DNA of 64,000 nucleotides from Chloroflexota bacterium (GTDB taxonomy: Bacteria; Chloroflexota; Anaerolineae; UBA1429). Below are positions 50,883-60,313 of this stretch, piece after piece (within the stretch, counting starts at the first letter, position 1; every line of letters starts with the position of its first letter). The stretch lies in the NCBI GenBank assembly GCA_019873625.1, contig JAIOAW010000012.1, forward strand, positions 1 to 64,000. Reading direction: 5' to 3'. The notes beneath the pieces were generated by a model. That model ran no database searches. It saw only the letters and a list, made by a program, of their open reading frames with translations, and was not told the origin of the DNA. The position numbers were made by a program, and so were the translations under genes.

Positions 50883-51029
50883 GCGCGGGCCTCCTGGCCC
50901 GCGTGCGAGGCGGGAGCCTCGCGCTCCGAAGTTCCCTCTCCCGCGTTGGCGCGGGAGAGGGCCAGGGTGAGGGCCGAATGCCCGGAGCGCGGGCCTCCTG
51001 GCCCGTGTGCGAGGCAGGAGCCTCGCGCT
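50883..51029. repeat. 43-bp direct repeats flanking a palindrome
   Basis: Copies at 50883-50925 and 50987-51029 differ at two positions; each is GCGCGGGCCTCCTGGCCCG plus GCGAGGC-GGGAGCCTCGCGC-type palindromes. Between them lies CCCTCTCCCGCG/CGCGGGAGAGGG. Same arms occur at 21051 and 42618. Gap of 240 bp before the udg gene; otherwise only the promoter. Confidence 0.85.
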
Positions 51030-51035
51030 TTATGT

Positions 51036-51065
51036 TTGGACGAACTCACCCAGCGCGGTTATAAT
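51036..51065 (+). promoter_or_regulatory. Promoter for udg-rnj-ftsK-glcD-rsmG run
   Basis: TTGGAC (51036-51041), 18-bp spacer, consensus TATAAT (51060-51065). The repeat block ends six bases before the -35. Confidence 0.7.
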
Positions 51066-51110
51066 GCGATTACATTCGCCTTGGTGTGGCCAATGCCCCG
51101 GGAGGTTGAG

Positions 51111-51716
51111 ATGACGACGCTCGAAGAGCTCAACGCGCAAATTCGCGCTTGCCAAAGGTGCCGTTTGGCCAAATCGCGCACCTTGGCCGTGCCTGGGGAG
51201 GGGCCGAGCAACGCCAAGATTATGTTCATCGGCGAGGCGCCGGGCTTCCACGAAGATCAGCAAGGTCGCCCCTTCGTGGGGGCGGCGGGGCAATTCTTGG
51301 AGGAATTGCTCGCCTCCATCAACCTGACGCGCCAGCAGGTGTTCATCGCCAACGTCGTCAAGTGCCGCCCGCCCAACAACCGCGATCCGCAGCCCGATGA
51401 AATCGAGGCCTGCCGCCCCTTTTTGGAGGCCCAGATCGCCCTCCTCAAGCCGAAAATCATCGTAACCCTCGGGCGCTATTCTATGGCCTTGGCCTTTAGC
51501 AACGTCTCCATTTCGCGCATTCACGGCCAGCCCAAGCGGGTGGGCGATATCGTTTACTTTCCGATGTTTCATCCAGCGGCCGCGCTCCATCAGCCGCAGT
51601 ATCGCGCCCTCATCGAGCGCGATATCCTGAAACTTCCGCAGATTTTGGCGGATCTCGAGGCCATCAAGCCCGCGCCGGATGAGCCATCTTCTCCTCAGCA
51701 ACTCCGTTTGTTCTAA
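51111..51716 (+). CDS. Family 4 uracil-DNA glycosylase (Fe-S)
   Basis: 201 residues from ATG 51111 (CGGGAGGTTGAG upstream). Family 4 markers: C-Q-R-C (Cys14, Cys17), active-site G-E-A-P-G-F-H-E-D, G-R-P-F-V-G, K-C-R-P-P-N-N-R-D with two more Fe-S cysteines (K-C-R and E-A-C-R), and H-P-A-A-A-L motif. It removes uracil from DNA, characteristic of thermophiles and actinobacteria. First of a co-directional run (rnj 15 bp on). Confidence 0.93.
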   Translation: MTTLEELNAQIRACQRCRLAKSRTLAVPGEGPSNAKIMFIGEAPGFHEDQQGRPFVGAAGQFLEELLASINLTRQQVFIANVVKCRPPNNRDPQPDEIEACRPFLEAQIALLKPKIIVTLGRYSMALAFSNVSISRIHGQPKRVGDIVYFPMFHPAAALHQPQYRALIERDILKLPQILADLEAIKPAPDEPSSPQQLRLF

Positions 51717-51731
51717 CCCTCGGAGGACCTT

Positions 51732-53369
51732 GTGAGCGACGGGACACTGCGCATCATCCCCCTAGGGGGCCTCGGTGAGATCGGCCGCAATATGCTCGTT
51801 TTGGAATATGACGAGGCCATCCTCATCATTGATGCCGGCATTATGTTCCCCGAAAACGATATGCTGGGCGTGGATGTGGTCATCCCCGATTTTTCGTACG
51901 TCTTTGAGCGTGCCGACCAAGTCAAGGCCATCATCATCACCCACGGCCATGAGGATCACATCGGCGCGTTGCCCTACCTCCTCGATCGCGTTCAGGCGCC
52001 CATCTATGCCACCAGGCTCACGCGGGGGTTGATCGAAGTCAAACTCCCCGCCCTAAAAGAAGTTGACATCCATACCATCAAGGCCGGAGATCGGCTGGAG
52101 GTTCCTCCGTTTGCCGTCGAGTTTTATAACGTGAGCCACAGCATCCCCGATGGGGTGGGGCTGGGCATCACCACGCCCGTGGGGTTGATCGTCCATTCGG
52201 GAGATTTCAAGTTCGACCACAGCCCCGTCAACGGCCAGCGCACCGATTTCGCCAAGATCGCCGAGTTGGGCAGCCGAGGGGTGCTCCTCCTCCTTTCGGA
52301 TTCCACCAACGCCGAAAAGCCGGGCTATACCCCTTCGGAACGCTACTTGGAAGAGACGTTGGGGCGCATCTTTGCCGGGGCGCAGGGCCGGGTCATCGTG
52401 GCGACCTTTGCCTCCAACATCTCGCGCATCCAGCAGGTGATAGATACTTCCGAGCGCTATGGCCGGCGCGTGGCCATCGTGGGCCGCAGCATGGTGAACA
52501 ACTTTCGCATCGCCCGGCAGTTGGGGTACGTCCGCGTGGCCGATGAACTCCTCCTCCCCCTCAACCAGTTGCGAGATGTGCCCGATCGGGAAGTGACCCT
52601 CATCTGCACGGGCAGCCAAGGGGAGCCGACCTCGGCGCTGGTGCGTATGGGCGAAAGGGGGTATCACTCGGTCAACGTCAAGGCGGGGGATACGATCATC
52701 GTCTCGGCAAACCCCATCCCCGGCAACGAGGAATACGTCAACCGCACGCTCGATAACCTCTTTCGCCTGGGCGCCGACGTGTATTACGATGAGATTTTGG
52801 ATGTGCACGTCTCCGGCCACGCCAGCCAAGAGGAGCAGAAACTCCTCATCAGCATGCTGCGCCCGCGCTATTTCGTGCCCATCCACGGCGAATATCGCCA
52901 TTTGGTGTGGCATTCGAAACTGGCCCGCGAGTGCGGCATCCCGCAGGAAAATATCTTTGTCATCGAGACGGGAGACGTCCTCGAAATAGATCAAGAGGGG
53001 GCGCGCGTGGCCGGCCGCGTGGCCGATCATCTCGTCTTGGTGGATGGCCATGGCCCCAAGGCCGTGGCGCATAATGTGCTCGAGGAGCGCACCAACCTGG
53101 CGCGGAGCGGTTTTCTCGTGGTGGTGGTGCTGGCCGACAAGTACACGAACGCCCTTGTGGGCGAGCCGCAGATCGTGACGCGTGGGTTCTTGTACGAGGG
53201 TGAGGAGGTTGCCTTGGAGGCGCGCCTTCGCGAGGAGATCGAAGAGACCCTTTCGCGCGGGGGCACCCGCGCCGATTTGACCAAGCGCCTTCAGGCCAGC
53301 CTGGAGCGCGCTGCCTATGCCGAGACGGGCCGGCGACCCATCGTGGTGCCCGTGGTCATCAAAGTATGA
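51732..53369 (+). CDS. rnj: Ribonuclease J
   Basis: 545 residues, GTG start after CGGAGGACCTT. Metallo-beta-lactamase motif H-G-H-E-D-H-I-G (zinc), beta-CASP region with S-D-S-T-N-A and S-G-H-A-S-Q-E-E-Q, plus the C-terminal I-H-G-E-Y-R-H-L. RNase J combines 5'-to-3' exonuclease and endonuclease activity and is the main mRNA decay/rRNA maturation enzyme in bacteria lacking RNase E. C-terminal domain about 450-545. Overlaps ftsK by ATGA. Confidence 0.96.
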   Translation: MSDGTLRIIPLGGLGEIGRNMLVLEYDEAILIIDAGIMFPENDMLGVDVVIPDFSYVFERADQVKAIIITHGHEDHIGALPYLLDRVQAPIYATRLTRGLIEVKLPALKEVDIHTIKAGDRLEVPPFAVEFYNVSHSIPDGVGLGITTPVGLIVHSGDFKFDHSPVNGQRTDFAKIAELGSRGVLLLLSDSTNAEKPGYTPSERYLEETLGRIFAGAQGRVIVATFASNISRIQQVIDTSERYGRRVAIVGRSMVNNFRIARQLGYVRVADELLLPLNQLRDVPDREVTLICTGSQGEPTSALVRMGERGYHSVNVKAGDTIIVSANPIPGNEEYVNRTLDNLFRLGADVYYDEILDVHVSGHASQEEQKLLISMLRPRYFVPIHGEYRHLVWHSKLARECGIPQENIFVIETGDVLEIDQEGARVAGRVADHLVLVDGHGPKAVAHNVLEERTNLARSGFLVVVVLADKYTNALVGEPQIVTRGFLYEGEEVALEARLREEIEETLSRGGTRADLTKRLQASLERAAYAETGRRPIVVPVVIKV

Positions 53370-55729
53370 AACCGAGAAGGATCAAGCGCAGCACCCTTCG
53401 CCTTTCCTCCTCTCGCCCTGAGGCGCGGCGCACGGCAGAACGCCGCACGGCGCGTAGGGCAATCTCCCCGGCCATCTCGCCGACCCAGCGAGATTGGATC
53501 ATCGGCCTCGTCCTTTTGGCGGTGGCTCTCATCACGCTATTGGGGCTGGCCTCCAAGAGCCTGGGCAGTTTGACGTTGGGGTGGATCGGCCTCTTGCGCC
53601 GCATCTTTGGGTGGGGCCTGTATGGGGTGCCTTTGGCCTTGGCCGGCCTGGGCCTTTGGCTCATCCTGCGTACGACGCCCATCCTCCTGCGCATCCCCTG
53701 GCCGCGTTTGGCGGGCATTGCCCTGCTCTTTTTCGTGACCTTGGCGCTGATGCACCACCTCTTGCGAGATCCCCTTGCGGCCCGAGAGGCGGGCCAGGGC
53801 GGCGGTGCGGTGGGTTACGGGCTTAGCCAAGCCCTAACGCGCGCCCTGGGGTGGGGCGGAGCGGCGGTGCTGCTCGTCATCCTCGAGGGGATTGCCCTGA
53901 TGATCACGTTTGACCTCACCCTGAACGAGGTGGTCGCGAATACGGTAGAGGTCGCGCGCCGCGTGGCGGGCTGGGTAAGCCCGCTTTGGGCGCGGCTGAA
54001 ACCCTCGCAGCCCCCCGAACCGTTTGCCTTCCAACCGTTCCTCCCTTCGCCGGAGGAGAGGCCCTCGCCGAAAGAGGCGCAGACCCCACCTGCGCCATCG
54101 CCTGGGCCGGCTCCCCACGCCGCTTTTGAAGAGGGGGCCGGGCAACGGGCGGCGGTTGCCGAGGCCGCATCGCGGGCGGCCTCCGGGCTAGAGGCGCCCG
54201 CCCGCCGTTGGATGCTCCCGAACCCTGCTGAGATATTGGTCGAAAGCGAAGAGGCCCCCTTGAGCCTGGGGGATATCCGCGAGAAGGCGCGCCTCATCGA
54301 AGAGACGCTCACCAGCCTGGGCGTGCCCGTGACCGTGGTGGAAGTGAACCCCGGCCCCGTGGTAACCCAATTCGGCCTGGAGCCGGGCTACGTCGAGCAA
54401 AAGGATCGGCAGGGGCGCGTGAAAAAGGTCCGCGTAAAGGTGAGCCGCATCGCCGCCCTGGCCAACGACCTGGCCTTGGCCCTGGCCGCTGCGCCCATTC
54501 GCATCGAAACGCCCGTGCCGGGCAAGGGCATCGTCGGGATTGAGGTGCCCAACGTGCATTCCTCTCTCGTTACCCTGCGCGGGGTGATGGAATCTGAGCA
54601 GTTCCAGGCCTTGGGCAACGCTCCTCTAGCGATGGCCTTGGGGCGGGATGTTTCGGGCACGCCCGTGGTGGATGACCTTTCGACCTTGCCGCATCTCCTC
54701 ATCGCCGGTGCCACGGGCACGGGCAAGAGCGTCTGCGTCAACGCGATTATCGCCAGTTTCCTCTGCCGCAACACGCCCGATGATTTGCGCCTGCTGATGA
54801 TAGACCCCAAACGGGTGGAACTTTCGGGGTACGAGGGCATCCCGCATCTCCTTGCGCCCGTGGTGGTGGATGCGGAGCGCGTGGTAGGGGTGCTGGGCTG
54901 GCTCACGCGCGAGATGGAACGCCGTTACAAGGTCTTTGCCCGTGTGGGCGCGCGCAACATCGAGGCCTATAACCGCCTGGCCGCCTCGCGGGGCGAGGCG
55001 AGATTGCCTTACATCGTGGTATTCATTGACGAACTGGCCGACTTGATGATGGTCTCGGCCGATGAGGTGGAACGGTTGATTTGCCGCATTGCGCAGTTGG
55101 CGCGCGCCACGGGGATTCACCTAGTCATCGCCACGCAGCGCCCCTCGGTGGATGTGGTTACAGGCCTTATCAAGGCTAACTTTCCGGCGCGCCTCTCGTT
55201 TCGCGTCTCTTCGCAGGTGGATTCGCGCGTAGTGCTCGATGCCCCAGGCGCTGAAAAACTCCTCGGCCGGGGAGATGCCCTCTATATGGCGCCCGGTTCC
55301 CCCAAACTGCTGCGCATCCAGGGGTGCTTTGTCTCCGATGAGGAGATCAATCAGTTGGTCGCTTTTTGGAAGGCCCAGGCCGCCCAGCCCCCAAGCGAGG
55401 GCGCGCCCAGCGCCGAACGGCCGGCCGTGTCCCTCCAGCAGCAGGCGCTTTGGCCGGAGGCCCAAGCGGAGCCGAAAGCGGAGGATGAGGACCCCCTTCT
55501 GCAGGAGGCGATTGCCATCGTCCAGCAGGAGGGCAAGGCCTCTGTATCGCTTTTGCAGAGGCGGCTGCGCATCGGTTATACGCGGGCGGCCCGCTTGGTA
55601 GATATCCTTGAGGCACGCGGCATCATCGGCGCGCCCACGGGCACGAGCAAACCCCGCGAGGTGATCCAAACGCCCGAGCCGCCCCCTTCGGAGGAGGGGG
55701 GCAAAAATACCCCGTCACGGAGCCTGTAG
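53366..55729 (+). CDS. ftsK: DNA translocase FtsK/SpoIIIE
   Basis: 787 residues. N-terminal membrane part with about four helices (residues 40-200), a Pro/Glu-rich linker (about 210-290), alpha domain, then the RecA-like motor with Walker A G-A-T-G-T-G-K-S, L-M-I-D-P-K-R-V-E-L and Walker B V-F-I-D-E-L-A-D-L. The C-terminal gamma winged helix (about 705-765, L-L-Q-R-R-L-R-I-G-Y-T-R-A-A) reads KOPS-type sites. It pumps chromosomal DNA through the division septum. ATGA overlap with rnj; glcD follows directly. Confidence 0.95.
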   Translation: MKPRRIKRSTLRLSSSRPEARRTAERRTARRAISPAISPTQRDWIIGLVLLAVALITLLGLASKSLGSLTLGWIGLLRRIFGWGLYGVPLALAGLGLWLILRTTPILLRIPWPRLAGIALLFFVTLALMHHLLRDPLAAREAGQGGGAVGYGLSQALTRALGWGGAAVLLVILEGIALMITFDLTLNEVVANTVEVARRVAGWVSPLWARLKPSQPPEPFAFQPFLPSPEERPSPKEAQTPPAPSPGPAPHAAFEEGAGQRAAVAEAASRAASGLEAPARRWMLPNPAEILVESEEAPLSLGDIREKARLIEETLTSLGVPVTVVEVNPGPVVTQFGLEPGYVEQKDRQGRVKKVRVKVSRIAALANDLALALAAAPIRIETPVPGKGIVGIEVPNVHSSLVTLRGVMESEQFQALGNAPLAMALGRDVSGTPVVDDLSTLPHLLIAGATGTGKSVCVNAIIASFLCRNTPDDLRLLMIDPKRVELSGYEGIPHLLAPVVVDAERVVGVLGWLTREMERRYKVFARVGARNIEAYNRLAASRGEARLPYIVVFIDELADLMMVSADEVERLICRIAQLARATGIHLVIATQRPSVDVVTGLIKANFPARLSFRVSSQVDSRVVLDAPGAEKLLGRGDALYMAPGSPKLLRIQGCFVSDEEINQLVAFWKAQAAQPPSEGAPSAERPAVSLQQQALWPEAQAEPKAEDEDPLLQEAIAIVQQEGKASVSLLQRRLRIGYTRAARLVDILEARGIIGAPTGTSKPREVIQTPEPPPSEEGGKNTPSRSL

Positions 55730-57109
55730 ATGACCCTTATCGAAACGGATGTTGCCACATTAGCCACTATCGTCGGCGAAGAGAACGTCTCCCTTCGCCA
55801 TACCGATTTGGAGGCGCACTCGGCGGACGAGTCGCACGTCGAGCCGCACCTGCCCGATGTGGTCGTCTGGCCGCAATCCACCGAGCAGATTGCGGCCATC
55901 TTGCGCTATGCCAATGACCGGGAGATCCCCGTGGTGCCTTGGAGCGGCGGCTCCAGCCTGGAGGGGAACCCCGTCCCAGTGATGGGGGGCATCGTCCTTG
56001 CGATGTATCGCCTGAACAAAATCCTCCAGGTTCGCGAGGAGGATATGCAGGTGGTGGTGCAGCCGGGCGTGGTGTATGACGCGCTCAATGCTCACCTGCG
56101 CCGCGTGGGGCTTTTCTTCCCCCCTGCGCCGGGGAGTTCCGATGTGGCCACCATCGGCGGCATGGTGGCCAACAATTCGAGCGGTATGCGCGCTTTCAAA
56201 TACGGCGTAACGCGCGATTACGTGCGGAGGCTCAAGGTCGTCTTGCCCAATGGGCAAATCATCGAGACGGGCACGCGCGCCAAAAAAAGCACGAGCGGCT
56301 ATGACCTGACCAGCCTGTTCGTCGGCTCTGAGGGGACCTTGGGCGTGGTGACCGAGGTGACCTTGCGCCTTCTCCCTTTGCCAGAGCACGTCGCGGCGGC
56401 CATTGCCGTGTTCGATTCGCTCCACGAGGCGGCCGCCACGGTGCACGATTGCGTCCGCTATGGGCTGGATGCCTCGGCCATCGAGTTCCTCGACGAGCAC
56501 ACCCTGCACGCCACTAACGTTCAGCATAACCTCTCGCTCCGCGAGACGCCGACGCTCTTTTTCGAGTTCCACGGGAGCGAAGCCGGCGTCGAGGCGCAGG
56601 TCGAATATCTGCGCGAGTTGTGCGAAGATAACGGCTGTATAGACCTCCAAGTTGCCTCCAGCGCGGAGGTGCGCGAGGAACTGTGGACGGCCCGCCGCGA
56701 GGCGCGAGAGGCCATCAAACAATGTCACCCCGGCAAGGCGATGATCTCCGGGGATGTTTGCGTGCCCATCTCGGCGTTCAGCGGGATGGTCGAGTACGTC
56801 CATGGCCTGGCGGAGGAGATGGCCCTGCGCATCTACACCTTTGGCCATGCCGGAGATGGCAATCTCCACACCGAGATCATCGCCGACCGCGCCGATCGGG
56901 GGGAATTCGCCCGCGCCCTAGAGGCCACCGATCGCATCGTCCTGCGTGCCCTGGAGGTGGGCGGCACCATCGCGGGCGAGCATGGGGTGGGGGTGGCCAA
57001 GCGGACCTTTATGGAGCGGGAACATGGCCCCAGCCTGGAAGTTATGCGCGCCCTCAAGGCCCTGTTTGACCCGAAGGGCATTATGAACCCCGGCAAGATG
57101 TTCCCCTAG
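55730..57109 (+). CDS. glcD: FAD-linked oxidase, GlcD/D-lactate dehydrogenase type
   Basis: 459 residues starting the base after the ftsK stop. FAD-binding PCMH domain (about 35-215) with V-P-W-S-G-G-S-S-L-E-G and G-M-V-A-N-N-S-S-G; C-terminal cap (about 220-455) ending G-E-H-G-V-G-V-A-K-R and G-I-M-N-P-G-K-M-F. The pattern fits glycolate oxidase subunit D or D-lactate/2-hydroxyacid dehydrogenase. No GlcE or GlcF partner is adjacent. Oxidises a 2-hydroxy acid; electron acceptor unknown. Confidence 0.9.
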   Translation: MTLIETDVATLATIVGEENVSLRHTDLEAHSADESHVEPHLPDVVVWPQSTEQIAAILRYANDREIPVVPWSGGSSLEGNPVPVMGGIVLAMYRLNKILQVREEDMQVVVQPGVVYDALNAHLRRVGLFFPPAPGSSDVATIGGMVANNSSGMRAFKYGVTRDYVRRLKVVLPNGQIIETGTRAKKSTSGYDLTSLFVGSEGTLGVVTEVTLRLLPLPEHVAAAIAVFDSLHEAAATVHDCVRYGLDASAIEFLDEHTLHATNVQHNLSLRETPTLFFEFHGSEAGVEAQVEYLRELCEDNGCIDLQVASSAEVREELWTARREAREAIKQCHPGKAMISGDVCVPISAFSGMVEYVHGLAEEMALRIYTFGHAGDGNLHTEIIADRADRGEFARALEATDRIVLRALEVGGTIAGEHGVGVAKRTFMEREHGPSLEVMRALKALFDPKGIMNPGKMFP

Positions 57110-57145
57110 GGGAGCGCCGCAGAATCTCGGTGCGGGCGGCGTGAA

Positions 57146-57910
57146 ATGTCTATGGAAATCTTGAAGGCGGGGGCCAAGAGCCTGGGCCTTACGCTGGGCG
57201 CTCATCACCTAGCCCGCTTTGAGGCCTATTACCGCGAACTGGAGGCCTGGAATAAACGCTTTAACCTGACGGCCATCACCGGCTGTGAGGAGATTCAGCG
57301 GCGCCACTTTATTGACTCGTTGACCTGCCTGCTCGCCTTCCCCAGCGGTGTGGCCAGCGCCTCTATCCCCGATGAGGTACCCCTTCAATGGCAGGGGACC
57401 GATTTACGCTGTGCCGACGTGGGCACGGGGGCGGGCTTTCCCGGCTTGCCCCTCAAGATCGTATTCCCCGAAATTCGGCTGACGCTCATCGAGGCCACGG
57501 CCAAGAAGGTGGTCTTTTTGGAGCATATGGTCAGGACGCTTGGCTTGAGCCAGGTGGAGATCATCCATGCCCGGGCGGAGGATATAGGCCGCCTGCCCGA
57601 GCACCGCGAGCAGTATGACGTGGTGCTCGCGCGCGCCGTGGCGCACCTTGCGGTGCTCGCCGAGTATTGCCTCCCCCTGTGCCGGGTGGGAGGGCGGTTC
57701 ATCGCGCCCAAGGGGGAAGATGCCCTCGAGGAGATCGCCGCCGCCGAGGAGGCCATCGCCCTCCTTGGAGGAGCGCTGGTGGCCGCCAAGCCGATTACCC
57801 TGCCCGATGTGCCGGGCCAACGCTACCTCGTGGTGATAGACAAGGTTGCCAAAACGCCCGATCGGTATCCCCGCCGGGCGGGCATCCCTCTCAAACGCCC
57901 TTTGCCGTAG
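57146..57910 (+). CDS. rsmG: 16S rRNA (guanine-527-N7)-methyltransferase RsmG
   Basis: 254 residues. RsmG markers: W-N-K-R-F-N-L-T-A-I near the start, R-H-F-I-D-S-L, SAM motif D-V-G-T-G-A-G-F-P-G-L-P-L, and R-A-V-A-H-L-A-V-L. It modifies G527 of 16S rRNA (rsmG loss gives low-level streptomycin resistance). In many bacteria it neighbours parAB; here the neighbour is convergent recF, whose stop region overlaps by 20 bp. Weak ribosome site, 36 bp after glcD. Confidence 0.94.
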   Translation: MSMEILKAGAKSLGLTLGAHHLARFEAYYRELEAWNKRFNLTAITGCEEIQRRHFIDSLTCLLAFPSGVASASIPDEVPLQWQGTDLRCADVGTGAGFPGLPLKIVFPEIRLTLIEATAKKVVFLEHMVRTLGLSQVEIIHARAEDIGRLPEHREQYDVVLARAVAHLAVLAEYCLPLCRVGGRFIAPKGEDALEEIAAAEEAIALLGGALVAAKPITLPDVPGQRYLVVIDKVAKTPDRYPRRAGIPLKRPLP

Positions 57911-59093
57911 GGCGCTCGTCGAGAAGTAAAGTCCCCTTGACCACGCGCCAACGCACGGCGCTCGCGCAGAAATCCGCTGGGTAATCTCTCAGCGAGGTGG
58001 TCGTGATGAGGACCTGGGGCGCCTCGCGGATGGCCCCGAGCAAAAAGCGGCGGCGCTGTTCATCCAGTTCAGAGGCCACGTCATCCAACAAGAGCACGGG
58101 GAACTCGCCGGCGGCCCGGCGCATAAAGGCCATCTCGCCCAGTTTGAGGGCGAGGGCCACGGTGCGCTGCTGCCCGCGCGAGCCGTAGATGGTCATATCC
58201 ACGCCATCTGCCAAAAGGCGCACATCGTCGCGGTGAGGCCCTATCGTCGTGACGCCGCGCCCAATCTCCTCGCTGCGCGCCGCCTCTAGGGCTACCCGAA
58301 AGGCCTCGATAAGGCGCGCCTCCTCGGGCGGGGTGGGGGCGCCCGGCGCCCCTGGGCAAGGCACCGTGCTCATATAGTGCAGGCTCAACCTTTCTTGGCC
58401 CCCTGTGAGGGCGTGGTGAACGGGCTGAACATCCTGCTCCAAGGCGCGGAGGCCCTCCATCCGCCGCGCCAAGATGAGGGCGCCCAGTTTAGAGAGTTCC
58501 TCATCCCAATAGGTGAGTTCGTTCCTTTGGGCCTGCCGCTCGCGGATGGCGCGCAGCAGGGCGTTGCGCTGGGCTAGCACGCGGTTGTAGCGCGCCAGGG
58601 CGCGGCAATAGGCGCTATCCGTCTGGCAAAGGGTGATGTCGAGGTAGCGGCGCCGCTCTCCGGGCGCCCCGGCCACCAGGGCGATATCCTCCGGCAAAAA
58701 AAGGACGACGAGCAGCCTCCCCACCACGTCCATAGCCCGGCGCGGCACGCCATCCAGCCAAATCTGCCGGCGGAAGGTGGCCCCTTCGAGGGGTTCTCCC
58801 GGTTGGCGCTCGAGGACGAGCGACATCTCGGTGGTATGCTCCTCGCCGCCGCGCAGATAGGTCGCGCTCAAGCGCGCATAGGGGATGACCTCCCCCCGCG
58901 CGCCCCAGGCGATGAGTTCGCGATCCGAACTGGCCAGAGGAGACCGCGTGGTGGCCAGGTAGTAGATGGCCTCGAGGAGGTTCGTCTTACCTTGGGCGTT
59001 CTCGCCTTCTAATAAGTGAATGCGCGCCGAGAGAGAGACCTCCAGGCGCGCATAGTTGCGAAAGTTAGTCAGCGCCAGGCGCGTGAGATGCAT
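57891..59093 (-). CDS. recF: DNA replication/repair protein RecF
   Basis: 400 residues. Walker A G-E-N-A-Q-G-K-T (30-37) in an R-N-Y-type N-terminus (L-T-N-F-R-N-Y), signature S-R-G-Q-Q-R-T-V-A-L-A-L-K, Walker B L-L-L-D-D-V-A-S-E-L-D. RecF loads RecA at single-strand gaps with RecO/RecR. It starts 11 bp after the dnaN stop, keeping the classical dnaN-recF pair although dnaA and gyrB are not adjacent. Slightly longer than the usual 360-380 residues. Confidence 0.95.
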   Translation of the reverse strand: MHLTRLALTNFRNYARLEVSLSARIHLLEGENAQGKTNLLEAIYYLATTRSPLASSDRELIAWGARGEVIPYARLSATYLRGGEEHTTEMSLVLERQPGEPLEGATFRRQIWLDGVPRRAMDVVGRLLVVLFLPEDIALVAGAPGERRRYLDITLCQTDSAYCRALARYNRVLAQRNALLRAIRERQAQRNELTYWDEELSKLGALILARRMEGLRALEQDVQPVHHALTGGQERLSLHYMSTVPCPGAPGAPTPPEEARLIEAFRVALEAARSEEIGRGVTTIGPHRDDVRLLADGVDMTIYGSRGQQRTVALALKLGEMAFMRRAAGEFPVLLLDDVASELDEQRRRFLLGAIREAPQVLITTTSLRDYPADFCASAVRWRVVKGTLLLDERPTAKGV

Positions 59094-59104
59094 TGCGGCT
59101 CGAT

Positions 59105-60232
59105 CTAGCGGGCGATATGCATCGGCATAATGATGTGCACGAAATCTTGGCCGCCCACCGGCTTGATGACCCCTGGGCTGGTGGGGTCGCGCGTCTCCAA
59201 GGCGACCTGCGCCGTATCAATCACCTCGAGCGCATCGAGCAGATACCGCACGTTGAAGGCGATTTCGATAGGCTGGCCCTCGACGGTTACGTCCAACTCG
59301 CTCACGTTATCGCCATGCTCCGCGGAGGTGGCCGAGACGATCAAACGGCCCATCCCGCCCTCGTTGGGGAGGATCTGCAAGCGCACGATGTTCGCCGCAT
59401 CCCGTGCAAAGATGGCGGCCATACGCAGGGCTTGGAGCAAATCCGCCGTGGTGGCCACCATACGCGTGTTATACGTGGTGGGGATGATCTGGCGATAATC
59501 TGGGAAGGTGCCCTCGACGAGTTGCGAGATCAACTCCACCTCCGGCATACGGAAGAAGACCTGGTTGCGCGCGGAGGAGACGAGCATCGTAACCGATTCC
59601 GCCTCGCCGCTGATACGGCGCAATTCCTGCAAGGCGCGCGCTGGGATGATGATGCTGATGCGTTCCGCGGGCGCCTTGGGGATGGGCGAGGAGACCACGG
59701 AGAGCCGGTAACTATCGGCGGCCGCGAAGGTTACGCCCTGGGGGGTGAGTTCCGTGTGCACGCCCGTCAGCACGGGGCGGCTCTCGTCGGTGGCGGCGGC
59801 AAAGACCACGCGGTCAATCATTTTGGCGAGGTCGGCTGTGGCGAACTGCGAGGCCTTGTCTTCCTCCGGCACGAGGATGATGGGGAACTCTTGGGCGTCA
59901 ATCCCCTTGATGTTCGCCTCATACCGGCCGCAGCGGAGGTTGAGCGTCTGTGTGCGCGCGATGAGGCTGAGGTCAATGCGCTCCGGCGGGAGGGAGTTCA
60001 CAAAATCGGTGAGGAGGCGGGCCGGCACCGTGATGGCCCCTTCCTCCGTCACGTTCGCGCCCACCCAGCAGTTCACGCTGATCTCCAAATTCGTGGCCGA
60101 AAGTTTCAGGCGCGATTCATCCGTCGCGAGCAGGATATTCGAGAGCACGGGCAGGGTGCTCCGCGTGGCCACCGCCCGCCCCACGATGGAAAGCCCCTTG
60201 GCGAGGTTCTCTTGAAGGCAAGAAAGTTTCAT
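59105..60232 (-). CDS. dnaN: DNA polymerase III beta subunit (sliding clamp)
   Basis: 375 residues, normal length; ATG after GGAGGAGGGACGCG. Begins M-K-L-S-C-L-Q-E-N-L-A-K-G-L with R-S-T-L-P-V-L-S-N-I-L, and the last residues Y-L-L-D-A-L ... V-H-I-I-M-P-M-H-I form the peptide-binding cleft (usually P-M-R). The C-terminus reads P-M-H-I-A-R, with His at the usual Arg. It is the processivity clamp. Own promoter; recF follows. Confidence 0.96.
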   Translation of the reverse strand: MKLSCLQENLAKGLSIVGRAVATRSTLPVLSNILLATDESRLKLSATNLEISVNCWVGANVTEEGAITVPARLLTDFVNSLPPERIDLSLIARTQTLNLRCGRYEANIKGIDAQEFPIILVPEEDKASQFATADLAKMIDRVVFAAATDESRPVLTGVHTELTPQGVTFAAADSYRLSVVSSPIPKAPAERISIIIPARALQELRRISGEAESVTMLVSSARNQVFFRMPEVELISQLVEGTFPDYRQIIPTTYNTRMVATTADLLQALRMAAIFARDAANIVRLQILPNEGGMGRLIVSATSAEHGDNVSELDVTVEGQPIEIAFNVRYLLDALEVIDTAQVALETRDPTSPGVIKPVGGQDFVHIIMPMHIAR

Positions 60233-60262
60233 CGCGTCCCTCCTCCGCGTATGAGTGAAAGG

Positions 60263-60291
60263 AGTATAAGGGGATTGCCGAGGCGCGTCAA
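60263..60291 (-). promoter_or_regulatory. Promoter for dnaN-recF
   Basis: Minus strand TTGACG (60286-60291), 17-bp spacer, TATACT (60263-60268). Start near 60256, leader about 24 bases. No DnaA boxes are visible around it. Confidence 0.7.
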
Positions 60292-60313
60292 AGGAAAGGG
60301 TTCCCCCCGCCGC

